Shown piece by piece: positions 50,512 through 59,770 of a stretch of 64,000 bases of DNA; within the stretch, counting starts at the first letter, position 1; each line of letters begins with the position of its first letter. Source of the DNA: Jannaschia pohangensis (GTDB taxonomy: Bacteria > Pseudomonadota > Alphaproteobacteria > Rhodobacterales > Rhodobacteraceae); contig NZ_FORA01000008.1 of NCBI RefSeq assembly GCF_900113875.1, forward strand, positions 18,358 to 82,357. Reading direction: 5' to 3'. The position numbers were made by a program, and so were the translations under genes. A model generated the notes under the pieces. It was not told where the DNA came from and did no database searches. It saw nothing but the letters and a program-made list of their open reading frames with translations.

Positions 50512-52439
50512 AGCAGCGGCCCCTGTCCGGTGCGCGGTGGCCAGGTCTTGATGTGACCCCGGTCCTTGGACACGACGACGCATTGGGTGAAGGTGTTCAC
50601 GGCGGCATATTCCGCCAGGAACCGCTCGATGATCGCGGTCAGGACGATGACGCCGCCGGGATCGAAGGGCGTCTCGTCGATGGTCAGCGTCACCTCGAGG
50701 CCGCGGGCCGGGTGAAAACCGTCTTCCCCCTCGATGGTGCGGGTGATTGGCCGGGTCTTGACGTCGGTGATGGCCTGAAGGCGCGGCATCGTCACCGTGT
50801 CCGAGATGTTGGAAAAGATCGACAACAGCTCGCGCAGGGCGGCGGCGGCCTTGGCCGAGTCGCGCTGGCCGCCCAACCCATGATGGGACAGCGACAGATA
50901 GCTGATGAGCCGCCAGTAGTTCTGGCCCGAGTTGGCGCGGTGGCCCGCGTCCTGGTCCATGTCGACCAGCGGGCCGCGCGGCGGCGTTGGCCCCGCCACA
51001 CAGGACAGCGACACGGTCTGATCCTCGCAGAGGTGGAAATCGTCCTTGCCCGACGCGATCGGCAGGTATTCGGCCAGATGGCGGTTGGAGCAGAGGGTCT
51101 TGATCTGGAGCCGCTGCGCACCCTCGACCTCGGGGGGTTCATAGACGGAGATATAGGTCTCCGTCCCGCGATAACGGGCACGCCCGGTGCCGAACCGGCG
51201 TTCCTTGGCGGTCAGGCGGCGGGGCTTGCGGCGGGTGGTGAAATAGAGCGTGGCCGAGGGCTCCTGCCCCTCGGGAGGAAGGGAATAGAGCGGGTGGACG
51301 CGGACCTTCTGCTGTTGCGCCGCGTAATGGGCATAGACGTCGGTGATCCGGTGGACCTCGTAGTGGGTCACGGGGCTGGCGTCGGGGGTGACGACGAATT
51401 CGTGCCGCTTGGCGTCGAGGCGGACCTGATTGCTGCCTTCCTCGAACAGGTTGATGGCGGGCACGGTGTGCAGGCGCAGATGCTCCAGCTCCAGCCGGGC
51501 AGCCAGAACCTGCGACGGGCGTTTGAATTCGATGACCAGCGTCACGCTGTCGTTCGGGATGCCCGCAAGATGCCGGTCGAGGTTGCAGAGCGTGAACCCC
51601 AGGATCTTGCGCGGGAAGGTGAAGGCCTCGCGCAGGAGGGCGAAACCTTCGAAAAGGTTGCCCTGCATCGGGAAGAGCGGTGCGCCGGGGTCGAACCCAA
51701 CCTGACCGATGGCATCGGGCGGCAGGCGACGGAATGCGGCGTCCCCATGTGCATCGATCCAGCGCAGCGACACGCGGGCCACGTCGCAGAACATCTGCTC
51801 ATAGAGCGGGGCGGCCTCGGCCATGGGAGCGGTGAAATGGATCGGCAGGGTCTTGATCGGCAGACCGCTGAGCGGCAGGCCACTGGCGGTTTCGCCCGCC
51901 GGACCCAGACGCGACAGGTCGATTTCAAGGCCCGCGCGGGTGTCGGGCGTCACATCCTGGCCCAGGGCGCCGACCGGGCCGGGGGTGGGATGATAGACCA
52001 GCCGCGTCAGGGCGAGGGGCCAGAGGGTCAACGGCTCGGACAGGCGGAACCGGCAGGTGACGCGCTGATCGGCCTCGACATAGCGCGCATCGAGGTAGTC
52101 GCCGACGTTGAACCGCAGACCGTCCACCAGGCCGGAATTGTCCCAGGGCGGATTGGCCTGTACCATCATGGCCGAGGGTGTGGGTTCGAGCGCTTCGGGG
52201 AAGATCTGGTCCAGCAGCTCCTCGGTGAAGGTCTTGAACTCGTCCTCCATCTTGAGATGCACGCGGGCGGCGAGGAAGGCCGTCCCCTCCAGCAGGCCCG
52301 CGACGGCGGGGTCCAGATTTTCGTGCAGCAGCCCGCCAAGGCGATCGGCGATCCCGGGGTAGTCGGCGGCGAATTCGGCGGCGCGTTCGCGCAACAGGGC
52401 CAATTCACGGTCATAGGCGCGGCGCAGGTCTTTCTTCAC
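50508..52439 (-). CDS. tssF: T6SS baseplate protein TssF
   Basis: 643 residues, normal for the family. The N-terminus has the hallmark DPAVAGLLEGTAFLAARVHL followed by EEPD-type baseplate contacts, and the C-terminal third contains RALEVTLTIDE-like strands (here RGLEVTLTIDETPFDPGG). TssF forms the baseplate wedge with TssG. It overlaps tssE and tssG by 4 bp each, so the three are co-translated. Confidence 0.95.
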   Translation of the reverse strand: MKKDLRRAYDRELALLRERAAEFAADYPGIADRLGGLLHENLDPAVAGLLEGTAFLAARVHLKMEDEFKTFTEELLDQIFPEALEPTPSAMMVQANPPWDNSGLVDGLRFNVGDYLDARYVEADQRVTCRFRLSEPLTLWPLALTRLVYHPTPGPVGALGQDVTPDTRAGLEIDLSRLGPAGETASGLPLSGLPIKTLPIHFTAPMAEAAPLYEQMFCDVARVSLRWIDAHGDAAFRRLPPDAIGQVGFDPGAPLFPMQGNLFEGFALLREAFTFPRKILGFTLCNLDRHLAGIPNDSVTLVIEFKRPSQVLAARLELEHLRLHTVPAINLFEEGSNQVRLDAKRHEFVVTPDASPVTHYEVHRITDVYAHYAAQQQKVRVHPLYSLPPEGQEPSATLYFTTRRKPRRLTAKERRFGTGRARYRGTETYISVYEPPEVEGAQRLQIKTLCSNRHLAEYLPIASGKDDFHLCEDQTVSLSCVAGPTPPRGPLVDMDQDAGHRANSGQNYWRLISYLSLSHHGLGGQRDSAKAAAALRELLSIFSNISDTVTMPRLQAITDVKTRPITRTIEGEDGFHPARGLEVTLTIDETPFDPGGVIVLTAIIERFLAEYAAVNTFTQCVVVSKDRGHIKTWPPRTGQGPLL

Positions 52440-53047
52440 GTCTGGACCCGGAACTGGCTGAGGTGGAGTTTGCCCGCACCCAGATCGACCACCGCGTCGA
52501 AGTCGAGTGCGATATCGACGGGATCGTTCATAAGCTCCGCCGAGACATGCAGGCTGAGCCTTTGATCGGTGTCGTTGCCGCGCGACTCGATCTTCACATC
52601 GAGGGTGGAGGGGATGATACGCGGCTCATGATCCAGCAGGCTTTGGCGGATCGACTTTTCGACGTGGGGCGCCCCGATTTCATCCATGGTCAGGCCCGAC
52701 AGATCCTGAAATCCATAGTTCAGGACCGACCGCGCGACATGCGGCGCGTCCTTGAGCGAGACGGCCGATTCAAGGCGCGTGGTGTTGAGCAACGTGTGCA
52801 GGTCGGCTTGAAGGTGGGCGCGAAGCATTTCCTCGCCGACGCCGTCGCGACGTTGGAGGGAGCGGGCGGTGATCTCCCGCGTGCCATCCTCGCTGCCCGG
52901 GGTGGCCTTGCGTCCGTCGCCGGCCCTGTGGGCGGCGCGAAACACGTTCATGATCGACACTTTCGCACGGTCGCCCGACCGCCAGTTGCGGCGGGCGCGT
53001 TCATCCGCAACGGGTGGGACGGTCAACTCGGGATCGGGCTCGCTCAT
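52436..53047 (-). CDS. tssE: T6SS baseplate protein TssE (gp25-like)
   Basis: 203 residues from the ATG at 53047; the frame open to 53179 is not coding. The gp25-like core contains LESAVSLKDAPHVARSVLNYGFQDLSG and the EPR motif in HEPRIIPSTLDV that contacts the sheath start. It initiates sheath polymerisation on the baseplate. It is longer than many TssE proteins because of a charged N-terminal region of about 50 residues. A strong terminator lies upstream, after hcp, so it may need its own promoter in 53048-53273. Confidence 0.9.
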   Translation of the reverse strand: MSEPDPELTVPPVADERARRNWRSGDRAKVSIMNVFRAAHRAGDGRKATPGSEDGTREITARSLQRRDGVGEEMLRAHLQADLHTLLNTTRLESAVSLKDAPHVARSVLNYGFQDLSGLTMDEIGAPHVEKSIRQSLLDHEPRIIPSTLDVKIESRGNDTDQRLSLHVSAELMNDPVDIALDFDAVVDLGAGKLHLSQFRVQT

Positions 53048-53273
53048 GATGGCGCAGGGTCGCCAATGGGCCGCGCGGACGCAAGGGCAAGAGCGATGTG
53101 GCGCAAAGAAAAACATGGCAGTTGTCCGCCCGCGCGCGGCCTTCCTGCCGGAGCTGCGATCGATCCGGCACGATGGCAATCTGATTTTCTATCTGATCGG
53201 GGAGATCGGCCCGGTGGCCGTCGCTGTCCTATGCGGAGCGGATCGAGGGAGAATAGGTGTAACACGTTGGCCG

Positions 53274-53311
53274 AAAAAAGAAAAAGGCCGGTGCGCAATG
53301 CACCGGCCTTT
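53274..53311 (-). terminator. Strong terminator after hcp
   Basis: On the minus strand AAAGGCCGGTGC pairs with GCACCGGCCTTT around a 5-base loop (53283-53311), followed by TTTTTCTTTTTT. This separates hcp from tssE-tssF-tssG-clpV. Confidence 0.92.
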
Positions 53312-53334
53312 TCCGATAGGATCGAAGGGGAGGC

Positions 53335-53829
53335 TTAGGCGCTCCACTCCTCGGCTGCGGCCAGGTCGTAGCCGGTCGAGCTTTCGGGGCCCGGGCGACC
53401 GGTCTTGTCCTGCAGGGTGTAGGTGATCTGGAACTTGCGGAAGTTCAGGGTCAGCGTTTCCTGGATACGGTCGAGACCGTCCTTGCTGCCGCCGGTGTTG
53501 TAGCTGGAGATCATGATGTTCTCCATCTTCATGCGGAAGTACTCGACGGGGCTGCCGCCGGCCTTGCGAACGATCAGCTCACCCGAATCGATGTGCTCGC
53601 CGGTGGTGGCGCGCTTGATCAGGTCGTTGGAGGCCAGATCGACGTACTTCGTGATCTGGATGTCGCGGGCGTCGACCTTGCCGCCGCCGCCGCCGCCGCC
53701 GACGTGAGTCGTGCCGGACTGGGTCAGACCCCAATCCCACTCGAGGACGTCAATCGTCTCGGCGTACTTGGAATCCTGGGCTTCGCCCTTGATGCCATTG
53801 GAAAGGATGAGGAAAATATCGACGGCCAT
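53335..53829 (-). CDS. hcp: T6SS tube protein Hcp (TssD)
   Basis: 164 residues of the Hcp family: starts MAVDIFLILSNGIKGEA, contains the conserved Trp/Thr core SGTTHVGG and KVDARDIQITKYVDLAS, and ends in the beta-barrel closing strands FRKFQITYTLQDKTG. Stacked hexamers form the inner tube. A seven-glycine loop is encoded by a (CCG)-type triplet repeat at 53681-53700. It is placed after tssC with a hairpin between and a strong terminator after it, fitting a high-level single transcript. Confidence 0.95.
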   Translation of the reverse strand: MAVDIFLILSNGIKGEAQDSKYAETIDVLEWDWGLTQSGTTHVGGGGGGGKVDARDIQITKYVDLASNDLIKRATTGEHIDSGELIVRKAGGSPVEYFRMKMENIMISSYNTGGSKDGLDRIQETLTLNFRKFQITYTLQDKTGRPGPESSTGYDLAAAEEWSA

Positions 53830-53882
53830 CGGGCAATCTCCTTTGGGGTTTTTTCAGAGTTAAGAACTAGTCTTGGGTGGAA

Positions 53883-53905
53883 CCAAGGCCGTCAACCGGC
53901 CTTGG
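53883..53905 (-). repeat. Hairpin containing the tssC stop codon
   Basis: CCAAGGCCG (53883-53891) pairs with CGGCCTTGG (53897-53905), 9 bp, with the tssC stop codon in the 5-base loop. It lies directly before hcp and may stabilise the message or uncouple hcp from tssC translation. Confidence 0.6.
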
Positions 53906-55385
53906 GTAGTTTGGATACCAGGCTCATTCCGATGTCCATACCCTCAAGCTGGAAATGCGGTTTGAGGAAGAATTTGCCCATATAATATCCCGGATTGAGT
54001 TCGTCTTCAACGATTTCAACCGTGCCTCCGGCAAGGGGTTTCTGGGCCTTTTCCTTTTCACTGGCGGTTTCCGGGTTCGCAGCAATGTACTTGTTGAGCC
54101 AACCTTGCAGTTCACGCTCGATCTGGCTGCGGTCCGGGCTTTCGCCGATCTTGTCGCGGACCATGACCTTGAGGTAGTGGCTGAACCGCGATACGGCGAA
54201 AATATAGGGCAATCGTGACGACATGTTGTCCGACGCTGTTGCTTCGTCGTCAACATAGGTCTTCGGCTTGTACAGCGTCTGAGCCCCGATGAAGGCCGCC
54301 TTGTCGGTGTTCTGGCGGTGAATCAGGCCGATAAGGCCCGCCTTCGAAAGTTCCCCCTCGCGACGGTCGGTGATCGACACCTCGGTCGGGCATTTCATGT
54401 CCTTCGAACCGTCTCCGGTATCGAAAAGATGGGTCGGAAGGTTGCGCACCTCGCCGCCGGAATTCACGCCACGGATCTTGACGGTCCAGCCATGTTCCTT
54501 GTGGGCGCGGTTGATGTTCGCGGCCAGCGCATGGGCGGCGTTCATCCAGGCGTATTTCGTGGCGTCGTGGCCGTCGACCTCCTCTTCGAACTCGAATTCC
54601 TCGACCACGGAGTTGGAATTCTGGCCATACGGCTCCCGCGAGAGGACTCGGGGCAGGGTCAGGGCCAGGAAGCGGGCGTTTTCCGATTCGCGCAGCGAGT
54701 TCCACTGGGCGTATTCCGGTGTCTCGAAGATTTCCGACAGATCCGGAGGCGTCCCGATCTCGCTGAATTCGTCGAGGCCCAGAAGGGTGGGCGACGCCGC
54801 CGAGATGAAGGGCGCGAGGCTCGCTTCGGCGATTTTGCCGAGCGAGTTCAGAAGGCTGACATCGGGGCTGGACTGATCGAAATAATAGTCGCCGATCAGC
54901 GCGCCGAAGGGACGGCCACCCAGGGTGCCGAGATTCTGTTCATAGACGCGGTCATGCAGCGGGGACTTGTCCCATTTGGCGCCGGGATAGCGCCGCATCA
55001 TGGCCTGAAGCTCTTTCTTGGAGACGTTCATCACCTTGACCCGCAGGGACGCATCGGTCTCGGCGTTGTCGAGGGTGAACTTGAGGCCGCGCCAGCTGCT
55101 TTCGAGCTTCTGGAACTCCTCGTTGTGCATGATCTCGTTGACCTGCGCGCTGAGCTTCTGGTCGATCTTGGCCAGCATCGCGTCGATCGTGTCGATCACG
55201 TCCTCGGCAATCAGGTTCTGGTCGCCAAGCGCCTCGCGGACCAGGGCGACGACGGCGTTGTCGACTTCCTTGGCGGCGACATCGGTGCGCGGCTTGATGG
55301 TCTGTTTCAGGATGTCGGAAAACTCCGACAGCTCATCCAATCCCTGCGGGGCGGCTGCGCCCTGATTCTGGAGCTCTTCTGCCAT
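53892..55385 (-). CDS. tssC: T6SS sheath large subunit TssC
   Basis: 497 residues, full family length. Motifs: NEIMHNEEFQKLESSWRGLK near residue 85, SLGKIAEASLAPFISAASP around 190, and RLPYIFAVSRFSHYLKVMVRDK about 390-411. With TssB it forms the contractile sheath around the Hcp tube. It lies 23 bp after tssB and 62 bp before hcp in one run. Confidence 0.96.
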   Translation of the reverse strand: MAEELQNQGAAAPQGLDELSEFSDILKQTIKPRTDVAAKEVDNAVVALVREALGDQNLIAEDVIDTIDAMLAKIDQKLSAQVNEIMHNEEFQKLESSWRGLKFTLDNAETDASLRVKVMNVSKKELQAMMRRYPGAKWDKSPLHDRVYEQNLGTLGGRPFGALIGDYYFDQSSPDVSLLNSLGKIAEASLAPFISAASPTLLGLDEFSEIGTPPDLSEIFETPEYAQWNSLRESENARFLALTLPRVLSREPYGQNSNSVVEEFEFEEEVDGHDATKYAWMNAAHALAANINRAHKEHGWTVKIRGVNSGGEVRNLPTHLFDTGDGSKDMKCPTEVSITDRREGELSKAGLIGLIHRQNTDKAAFIGAQTLYKPKTYVDDEATASDNMSSRLPYIFAVSRFSHYLKVMVRDKIGESPDRSQIERELQGWLNKYIAANPETASEKEKAQKPLAGGTVEIVEDELNPGYYMGKFFLKPHFQLEGMDIGMSLVSKLPKAG

Positions 55386-55408
55386 TGCTCTCTCTCCTGT
55401 CGACGCGC

Positions 55409-55936
55409 TCAGGCGTCGTTATCCTTGTCGTCGTCCGTATCGGGCGCACGTTCGGCCAGGGCGGCCATCAGCGCCGGGTCGGCCAGAAGCCGTTTGACGT
55501 GCTCCTGCGCCTTGGGCTTGGACGACATGTAACGCTGAAGGTTCGCCAACTGCTGACGCGCCTCGAGAAGCTTTTTGAGCGCCGGAACCTGCGCCGCGAT
55601 CGCCGCCGGCTCGAAATCGTCCATGCTGTTGAAGTGAAGCGAGACGCCCATCTTGGTCCCGCTGTCGGGATCGAGGCGGTTGTTGACGTTCATGCTGACG
55701 CCCGGCTGGATCGATTCCACGAAGTCGTCGAGGGTGTCCTTGGTCACGTCGGAGAACTCACGCTCTTCCACGGCGGGCTTTTCGACCAGGCTGGCATTGC
55801 CGCTCAGGTCGGACAGCACGCCCATCACGAACGGCAGTTCCACCATCTTGGTGCTGTCGTACGGATCCTGATAGCTGATCTGGACGCGTGGCGGGCGGTT
55901 GCGCTTGATAAAGTCGGTGCCCTTGTCGGCCGCCAT
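55409..55936 (-). CDS. tssB: T6SS sheath small subunit TssB
   Basis: 175 residues from the ATG at 55936; the frame to 55990 is not needed. The family region VELPFVMGVLSDLSG lies at about 32-46, and the C-terminal helix LQRYMSSKPKAQEHVKRLL interacts with TssC. It co-assembles with TssC, encoded next. A gap of 105 bp separates it from tssA upstream. Confidence 0.94.
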   Translation of the reverse strand: MAADKGTDFIKRNRPPRVQISYQDPYDSTKMVELPFVMGVLSDLSGNASLVEKPAVEEREFSDVTKDTLDDFVESIQPGVSMNVNNRLDPDSGTKMGVSLHFNSMDDFEPAAIAAQVPALKKLLEARQQLANLQRYMSSKPKAQEHVKRLLADPALMAALAERAPDTDDDKDNDA

Positions 55937-56041
55937 AACATCTCTCCGGTTCAAAATATCCCTGCGGCAGTGAACCCGCTGGCTGACCACAAGTCAATGC
56001 AGGCAAACCCGTCCTCGCCACTCGTCTGACAAAAGACTGTG

Positions 56042-57370
56042 TCAGTTTTGCTGCGGCGGTATCAGTTCGGCGATCAACGCATGGAAATCCTTGCCGATTG
56101 TTGCGCGCGCCCGCGCCAGAAGCAGGGGTACCGGGCTGCTGCGTTCGCGCAGGGCATAATGCGCCTCGACGGCGGCCAGAACGTTGGTGACATCGGCCGC
56201 GGTGGCGAGCTGCGGGATAGCCGGCGCTTCGTCCTGTGCCACAGCACCGTCATCGGGCGGCAGGCTGTTGTCATCGGACAGCGCCATGAGACGGTCGGAA
56301 GCCAGCTGAAACCCCGTGGTGCCGAGCGAGACCGTCGCGCGGTTCGCGTCCTCGGGCATCAGCGTATAGAGCGCGTCCATCAGGGGCCGCCCCACCAGAA
56401 GCCGCGCCTGCGTCACCAGCAAGAGGGCGGCGGATGACGGTTCGTGGCTGCGGAAATACCGCTCGCAGGCCTCCAGCATGAGGCGCGCGCCATTGGGCCC
56501 GGTCGGCGGTTGAACCGCAAGGTTCGAGGTGATGGCGGCCTGGGGTGACGAGGTCGGGGAGCCGGATGTGTCGCTGCGGGAGTCGTCGTCCTCGTCCGTC
56601 TCGGCCGCGTCCAGAACCGGGGCGGGCGCGAGGCCGGGCGCGGCCGAACCCAGAAGGCCGCGCATGGCGGTCAGCGTGTCGATGAAGGTCGACAGGTCGG
56701 GTGCACGGGGCACCTTGCGCAGGGTCGACGCCGCCAGAAGCATCCGGTCGAGCGCGCGGGCATTCGCCTCGACCACGGTGCGGTTGGCGGGGCGGGCCAG
56801 TTCCTCGGCCATGAGCGAGGCGTCGAGGTCGGTCTCGTGATTGCGCGCCTGTGCCTCGCCGGTGGCCACGCGGATGCGGCGCAGGCTGACTTCCTGGGCA
56901 CCGGCGAGGTTGAGGTGCAGCAGCGGCTGGATCACGGTCACTTCGTCGGTCAGATCGGCCAGGACGCCGCGCCGGTCTGCGGCGTCGACGGGGTGGACCG
57001 CATCGGGCAGCGCCTCCAGCAGGGCGGCGGCGGCGGCCAGCGCCTCGGAGGCGGGAACGGCGCGACCGGCCAGCAATTCCCACCGGACCATCAGGATCAG
57101 GATGCGGATGTCGCGGCTGCGGGTCAGCAGGCCGTCGGCCTTTTCCTTCTCGGCCTTGATGTCGACCGAACGGGTGTCGAACGTGCGGTCGAGGCTCTCC
57201 TGATCCTCGCTGACACGGGTGCCCCGGATCAGATAGCGTTCGGGCAGGCGACCGATTGACTCATAATACCAATCGACGAAACCATCGTCGTCGGTCGCCT
57301 CCAGATCGGGGCCGCAGGGGCCGTCCGGCCCGTCCAGGGGCGTGGCGGCCCAATCGTATCCCTTAGGCAT
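56042..57370 (-). CDS. tssA: T6SS cap/assembly protein TssA
   Basis: 442 residues with the ImpA N-terminal domain (about 50-160, containing SRDIRILILMVRWELLAGR) and a C-terminal domain shared by the longer TssA proteins (ANRATVSLGTTGFQ). TssA guides tube and sheath growth from baseplate to distal cap. It lies 75 bp after tagH and 105 bp before tssB. Confidence 0.9.
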   Translation of the reverse strand: MPKGYDWAATPLDGPDGPCGPDLEATDDDGFVDWYYESIGRLPERYLIRGTRVSEDQESLDRTFDTRSVDIKAEKEKADGLLTRSRDIRILILMVRWELLAGRAVPASEALAAAAALLEALPDAVHPVDAADRRGVLADLTDEVTVIQPLLHLNLAGAQEVSLRRIRVATGEAQARNHETDLDASLMAEELARPANRTVVEANARALDRMLLAASTLRKVPRAPDLSTFIDTLTAMRGLLGSAAPGLAPAPVLDAAETDEDDDSRSDTSGSPTSSPQAAITSNLAVQPPTGPNGARLMLEACERYFRSHEPSSAALLLVTQARLLVGRPLMDALYTLMPEDANRATVSLGTTGFQLASDRLMALSDDNSLPPDDGAVAQDEAPAIPQLATAADVTNVLAAVEAHYALRERSSPVPLLLARARATIGKDFHALIAELIPPQQN

Positions 57371-57445
57371 CCGCCTCTCCCTCGTGGTCTGTCCTGCGCA
57401 CAGTTCCCGCGACGGGGCGGCGCGTCAAGCGTGCCCGGCCCCGCG

Positions 57446-58747
57446 TCAGAACTTGACGTTGCTCGCCTCGCCGTAGGCCTTGGCGAAGGCTTTCATGAAC
57501 GCGTCGAGCATGCCGTTGTCGCCCGCCGCACTCTTCTTGTCCCAGGCCGCCACGAAGGCCGCCCACCGACCCTTGTCGCGGCCCATGATGCCGGCCTTTG
57601 TTTCGGCCTCGATCTCCTCGGGGGACAGACCCTCGAGCATCTCGCGCAGTGCCGGCTGAAGGGCGGCGAACACGGCGGCCTGATGGCTGCGCACATCGGA
57701 CATCGCACTGGCCATGCCTTCGGCGCCGAACTGGAAGCCCTGCTTGCGCGCGACGAAGAGCGTCTCGAGGGCCTGCGTCGTGTCGGGCATGAACTTGAGC
57801 GGGTTGTTCCCCTCGGCCGACCGCATGGTCCGCGCGCCGCCGCCGGTGAATTCCTTGACCCGCGAGCGGTCGCGCAGCATCGCCATGATCTCGGTCGCGG
57901 TGACGCGCAGGGCGGCCCCGGCCTCTGCCATCAGCTTGACCGCGTCCTCGTCGGACAGGGTTTTGGGATCGAGGCCCGCGCCCTGGCAGAACGCCGCAAC
58001 CAGATCGGCGGCCTGCGGGCCGGCCGGCGCGACCGGAGCGACGGGGGGCGGGGGTGCCGCCTGCGGCATCTGGGGCGGCGCCGGAGCCTGCATGGGGGGC
58101 TGCATGGGGGGGGGGACCGGTGCGGGCATCGGCACCTGTGACGGCGCGGGCGCGGGCTGGCCGGGGGCTTGCGATTGCAGGTGCGGCGGCATCAGCGGCG
58201 GGGCGGCCACCGGGCGCGGAGCCAGCGGAGCCATCTGCGGCGGAACCTGCAACGACGACCGTGGCGGGCCAGGGACGAAATCGGACGCGACATCGTCGAG
58301 GTGACGCGGCGGCGGCGCCGGAATGGGGTTCACCGGCTCCAGCGGGCCGCCGACCGAAGCCCAGGGATCGTCCAGATCCGGGGCGGGCGCATACTGCCCC
58401 TGTGGCGTGGCACCGCTTGCGCCGGGCACGTTGCTGCCTGACTGGACCACGACGATATAGCCGCCGACCGTGAAGCGCATTCCGGCGGCCAGCCTGACGG
58501 GTGCCTGCATCCGGTGGCGTTCCCCCTCGAGGAAGGTGCCATTGGTCGAAACATCGCGCAGCCAGTAGTTCGCCCCGTCGAAGGTCACCTCGAAATGGTG
58601 CCCCGAGACATGCCGCTGCGGATCGGGCAGGACCCAGTCCATCGACGCCGCACGCCCGGCCTGGCAGCCGCGCCCCTCGAGCGCGAACCAGGTCGGCCCG
58701 CCCGTCTCCAGGCGGTCGTAATTGTCGATCTTGAGGGTCAGGCTCAT
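57446..58747 (-). CDS. tagH: FHA-domain T6SS regulator TagH (ImpI/Fha)
   Basis: 433 residues. The N-terminal FHA domain (about 20-95) contains the phosphothreonine-binding HHFEVTFDGANYWLRDVSTNGTFLEG region, split here as HHFEV and STNGTF. A Pro-rich linker (about 110-235) follows, and the C-terminal domain carries FVARKQGFQFGAEGMAS, typical of the TagH family. In other systems Fha is phosphorylated by PpkA and activates secretion; no kinase or phosphatase gene was seen in this window. Confidence 0.92.
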   Translation of the reverse strand: MSLTLKIDNYDRLETGGPTWFALEGRGCQAGRAASMDWVLPDPQRHVSGHHFEVTFDGANYWLRDVSTNGTFLEGERHRMQAPVRLAAGMRFTVGGYIVVVQSGSNVPGASGATPQGQYAPAPDLDDPWASVGGPLEPVNPIPAPPPRHLDDVASDFVPGPPRSSLQVPPQMAPLAPRPVAAPPLMPPHLQSQAPGQPAPAPSQVPMPAPVPPPMQPPMQAPAPPQMPQAAPPPPVAPVAPAGPQAADLVAAFCQGAGLDPKTLSDEDAVKLMAEAGAALRVTATEIMAMLRDRSRVKEFTGGGARTMRSAEGNNPLKFMPDTTQALETLFVARKQGFQFGAEGMASAMSDVRSHQAAVFAALQPALREMLEGLSPEEIEAETKAGIMGRDKGRWAAFVAAWDKKSAAGDNGMLDAFMKAFAKAYGEASNVKF

Positions 58748-58829
58748 GGCGCGAAGAGATGGGTCCGATGGACGGAAATGAAAAGGCCGCCTGGGGAAAA
58801 ACTTTGTCTCCCCGAGCGTTTGGAGGGGG

Positions 58830-59468
58830 TCAATTCTCGCGCAGGAGGGAGGCGGCGAGGGCGATCATCCGGGCCAGATGAACCGACCGGCTGCGCGTGT
58901 CGAGACCGGCGAGACAGGACAGGACCGCCGAATTGATGGCGCCCGGGGCCCGGTGGCGCGCGACGGGGGCGGTGTCATTGGGCGCAACCGACCCGCCCGA
59001 CCAGCCGACGGCGAGGCCCAGAAGGACCGCCGGGCTGCGCCGGGGCGCAAAGAGCGAGGATTGCATGGTGCGCCAGCGGTTGGCGTCGCTCGGGTGTTGG
59101 GTCCAGATGGCGACCGCCTCGAGGATGGCACGGTCCATGGGGTCCAGCTTCTCGGGCAGGGCGCGCAGGCATTCGTAGCCCCACCATACGGCCATGTTGG
59201 GTTGCAACGCGAAGGCGGCGAAGGTCACCGCCTCTTCCGGGGTGGTGGAGCCGCGCAGGCGGACCAGATAGGCTTCGGTGTCTTCATCGGGGGTCGGTGC
59301 GCGGCGCACGACCTGGGCGATCTGGGGGATCGCCTCGAACAGGGCATAGGGCGTGGCCTGCCGCAGGATCTGCTGCGGCGGGCGCGTGGCCTCTTCGGCG
59401 GCCTCGCCCGTGTCGGGGGCCGGGACCACCTCGGCGTCCGGGCCCTCGGGCGGCGGGGACTCCTCCAT
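58830..59468 (-). CDS. T6SS-linked protein of unknown function
   Basis: About 212 residues from the ATG at 59468; GTG at 59480 and TTG at 59510 are alternatives and the start is uncertain. The protein is soluble, with an acidic Pro-rich N-terminus and a helical part (VTFAAFALQPNMAVWWGYECLRALPEKLDP) reminiscent of small T6SS accessory proteins. It lies between PAAR and tagH genes. No family is recognised with confidence. Confidence 0.65.
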   Translation of the reverse strand: MEESPPPEGPDAEVVPAPDTGEAAEEATRPPQQILRQATPYALFEAIPQIAQVVRRAPTPDEDTEAYLVRLRGSTTPEEAVTFAAFALQPNMAVWWGYECLRALPEKLDPMDRAILEAVAIWTQHPSDANRWRTMQSSLFAPRRSPAVLLGLAVGWSGGSVAPNDTAPVARHRAPGAINSAVLSCLAGLDTRSRSVHLARMIALAASLLREN

Positions 59469-59512
59469 GCCGACCACGGCGTCCCGTTCTTCTGTGAAAC
59501 CGCCCGTCAAGG

Positions 59513-59770
59513 TCAGGGCTTGATCAGGTGCATGGGCGACCCTTCGACGATCACCCCGCCATGGTTCGTCTTGCAACCCAGATAGGCCACGGGCTTGCCG
59601 TCGTCGGTGCCCATGGAACTGCCTTCGATGATGATCGCGCCGCACATCGTCTTGTCGCCGACGCGGGCGATCGGGCGTCCGTCCACAAGGGCGGTGCCGC
59701 CCGAGACGATCATGTTCGGGCCATGGGCGGGGCACATATGCTTGTCACCGAGACGTGCAATTGGAAGCAT
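59513..59770 (-). CDS. PAAR-domain spike-tip protein
   Basis: 85 residues consisting of a single PAAR domain. Repeated P-I-A-R-x-G-D motifs (LPIARLGDKHMC, RPIARVGDKTMC) and His/Cys (HMCPAHG, CKTNHGG) build the zinc-stabilised cone that sharpens the VgrG spike. No effector domain is fused to it. It lies 44 bp before the unknown gene and follows vgrG by about 400 bp. Confidence 0.93.
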   Translation of the reverse strand: MLPIARLGDKHMCPAHGPNMIVSGGTALVDGRPIARVGDKTMCGAIIIEGSSMGTDDGKPVAYLGCKTNHGGVIVEGSPMHLIKP

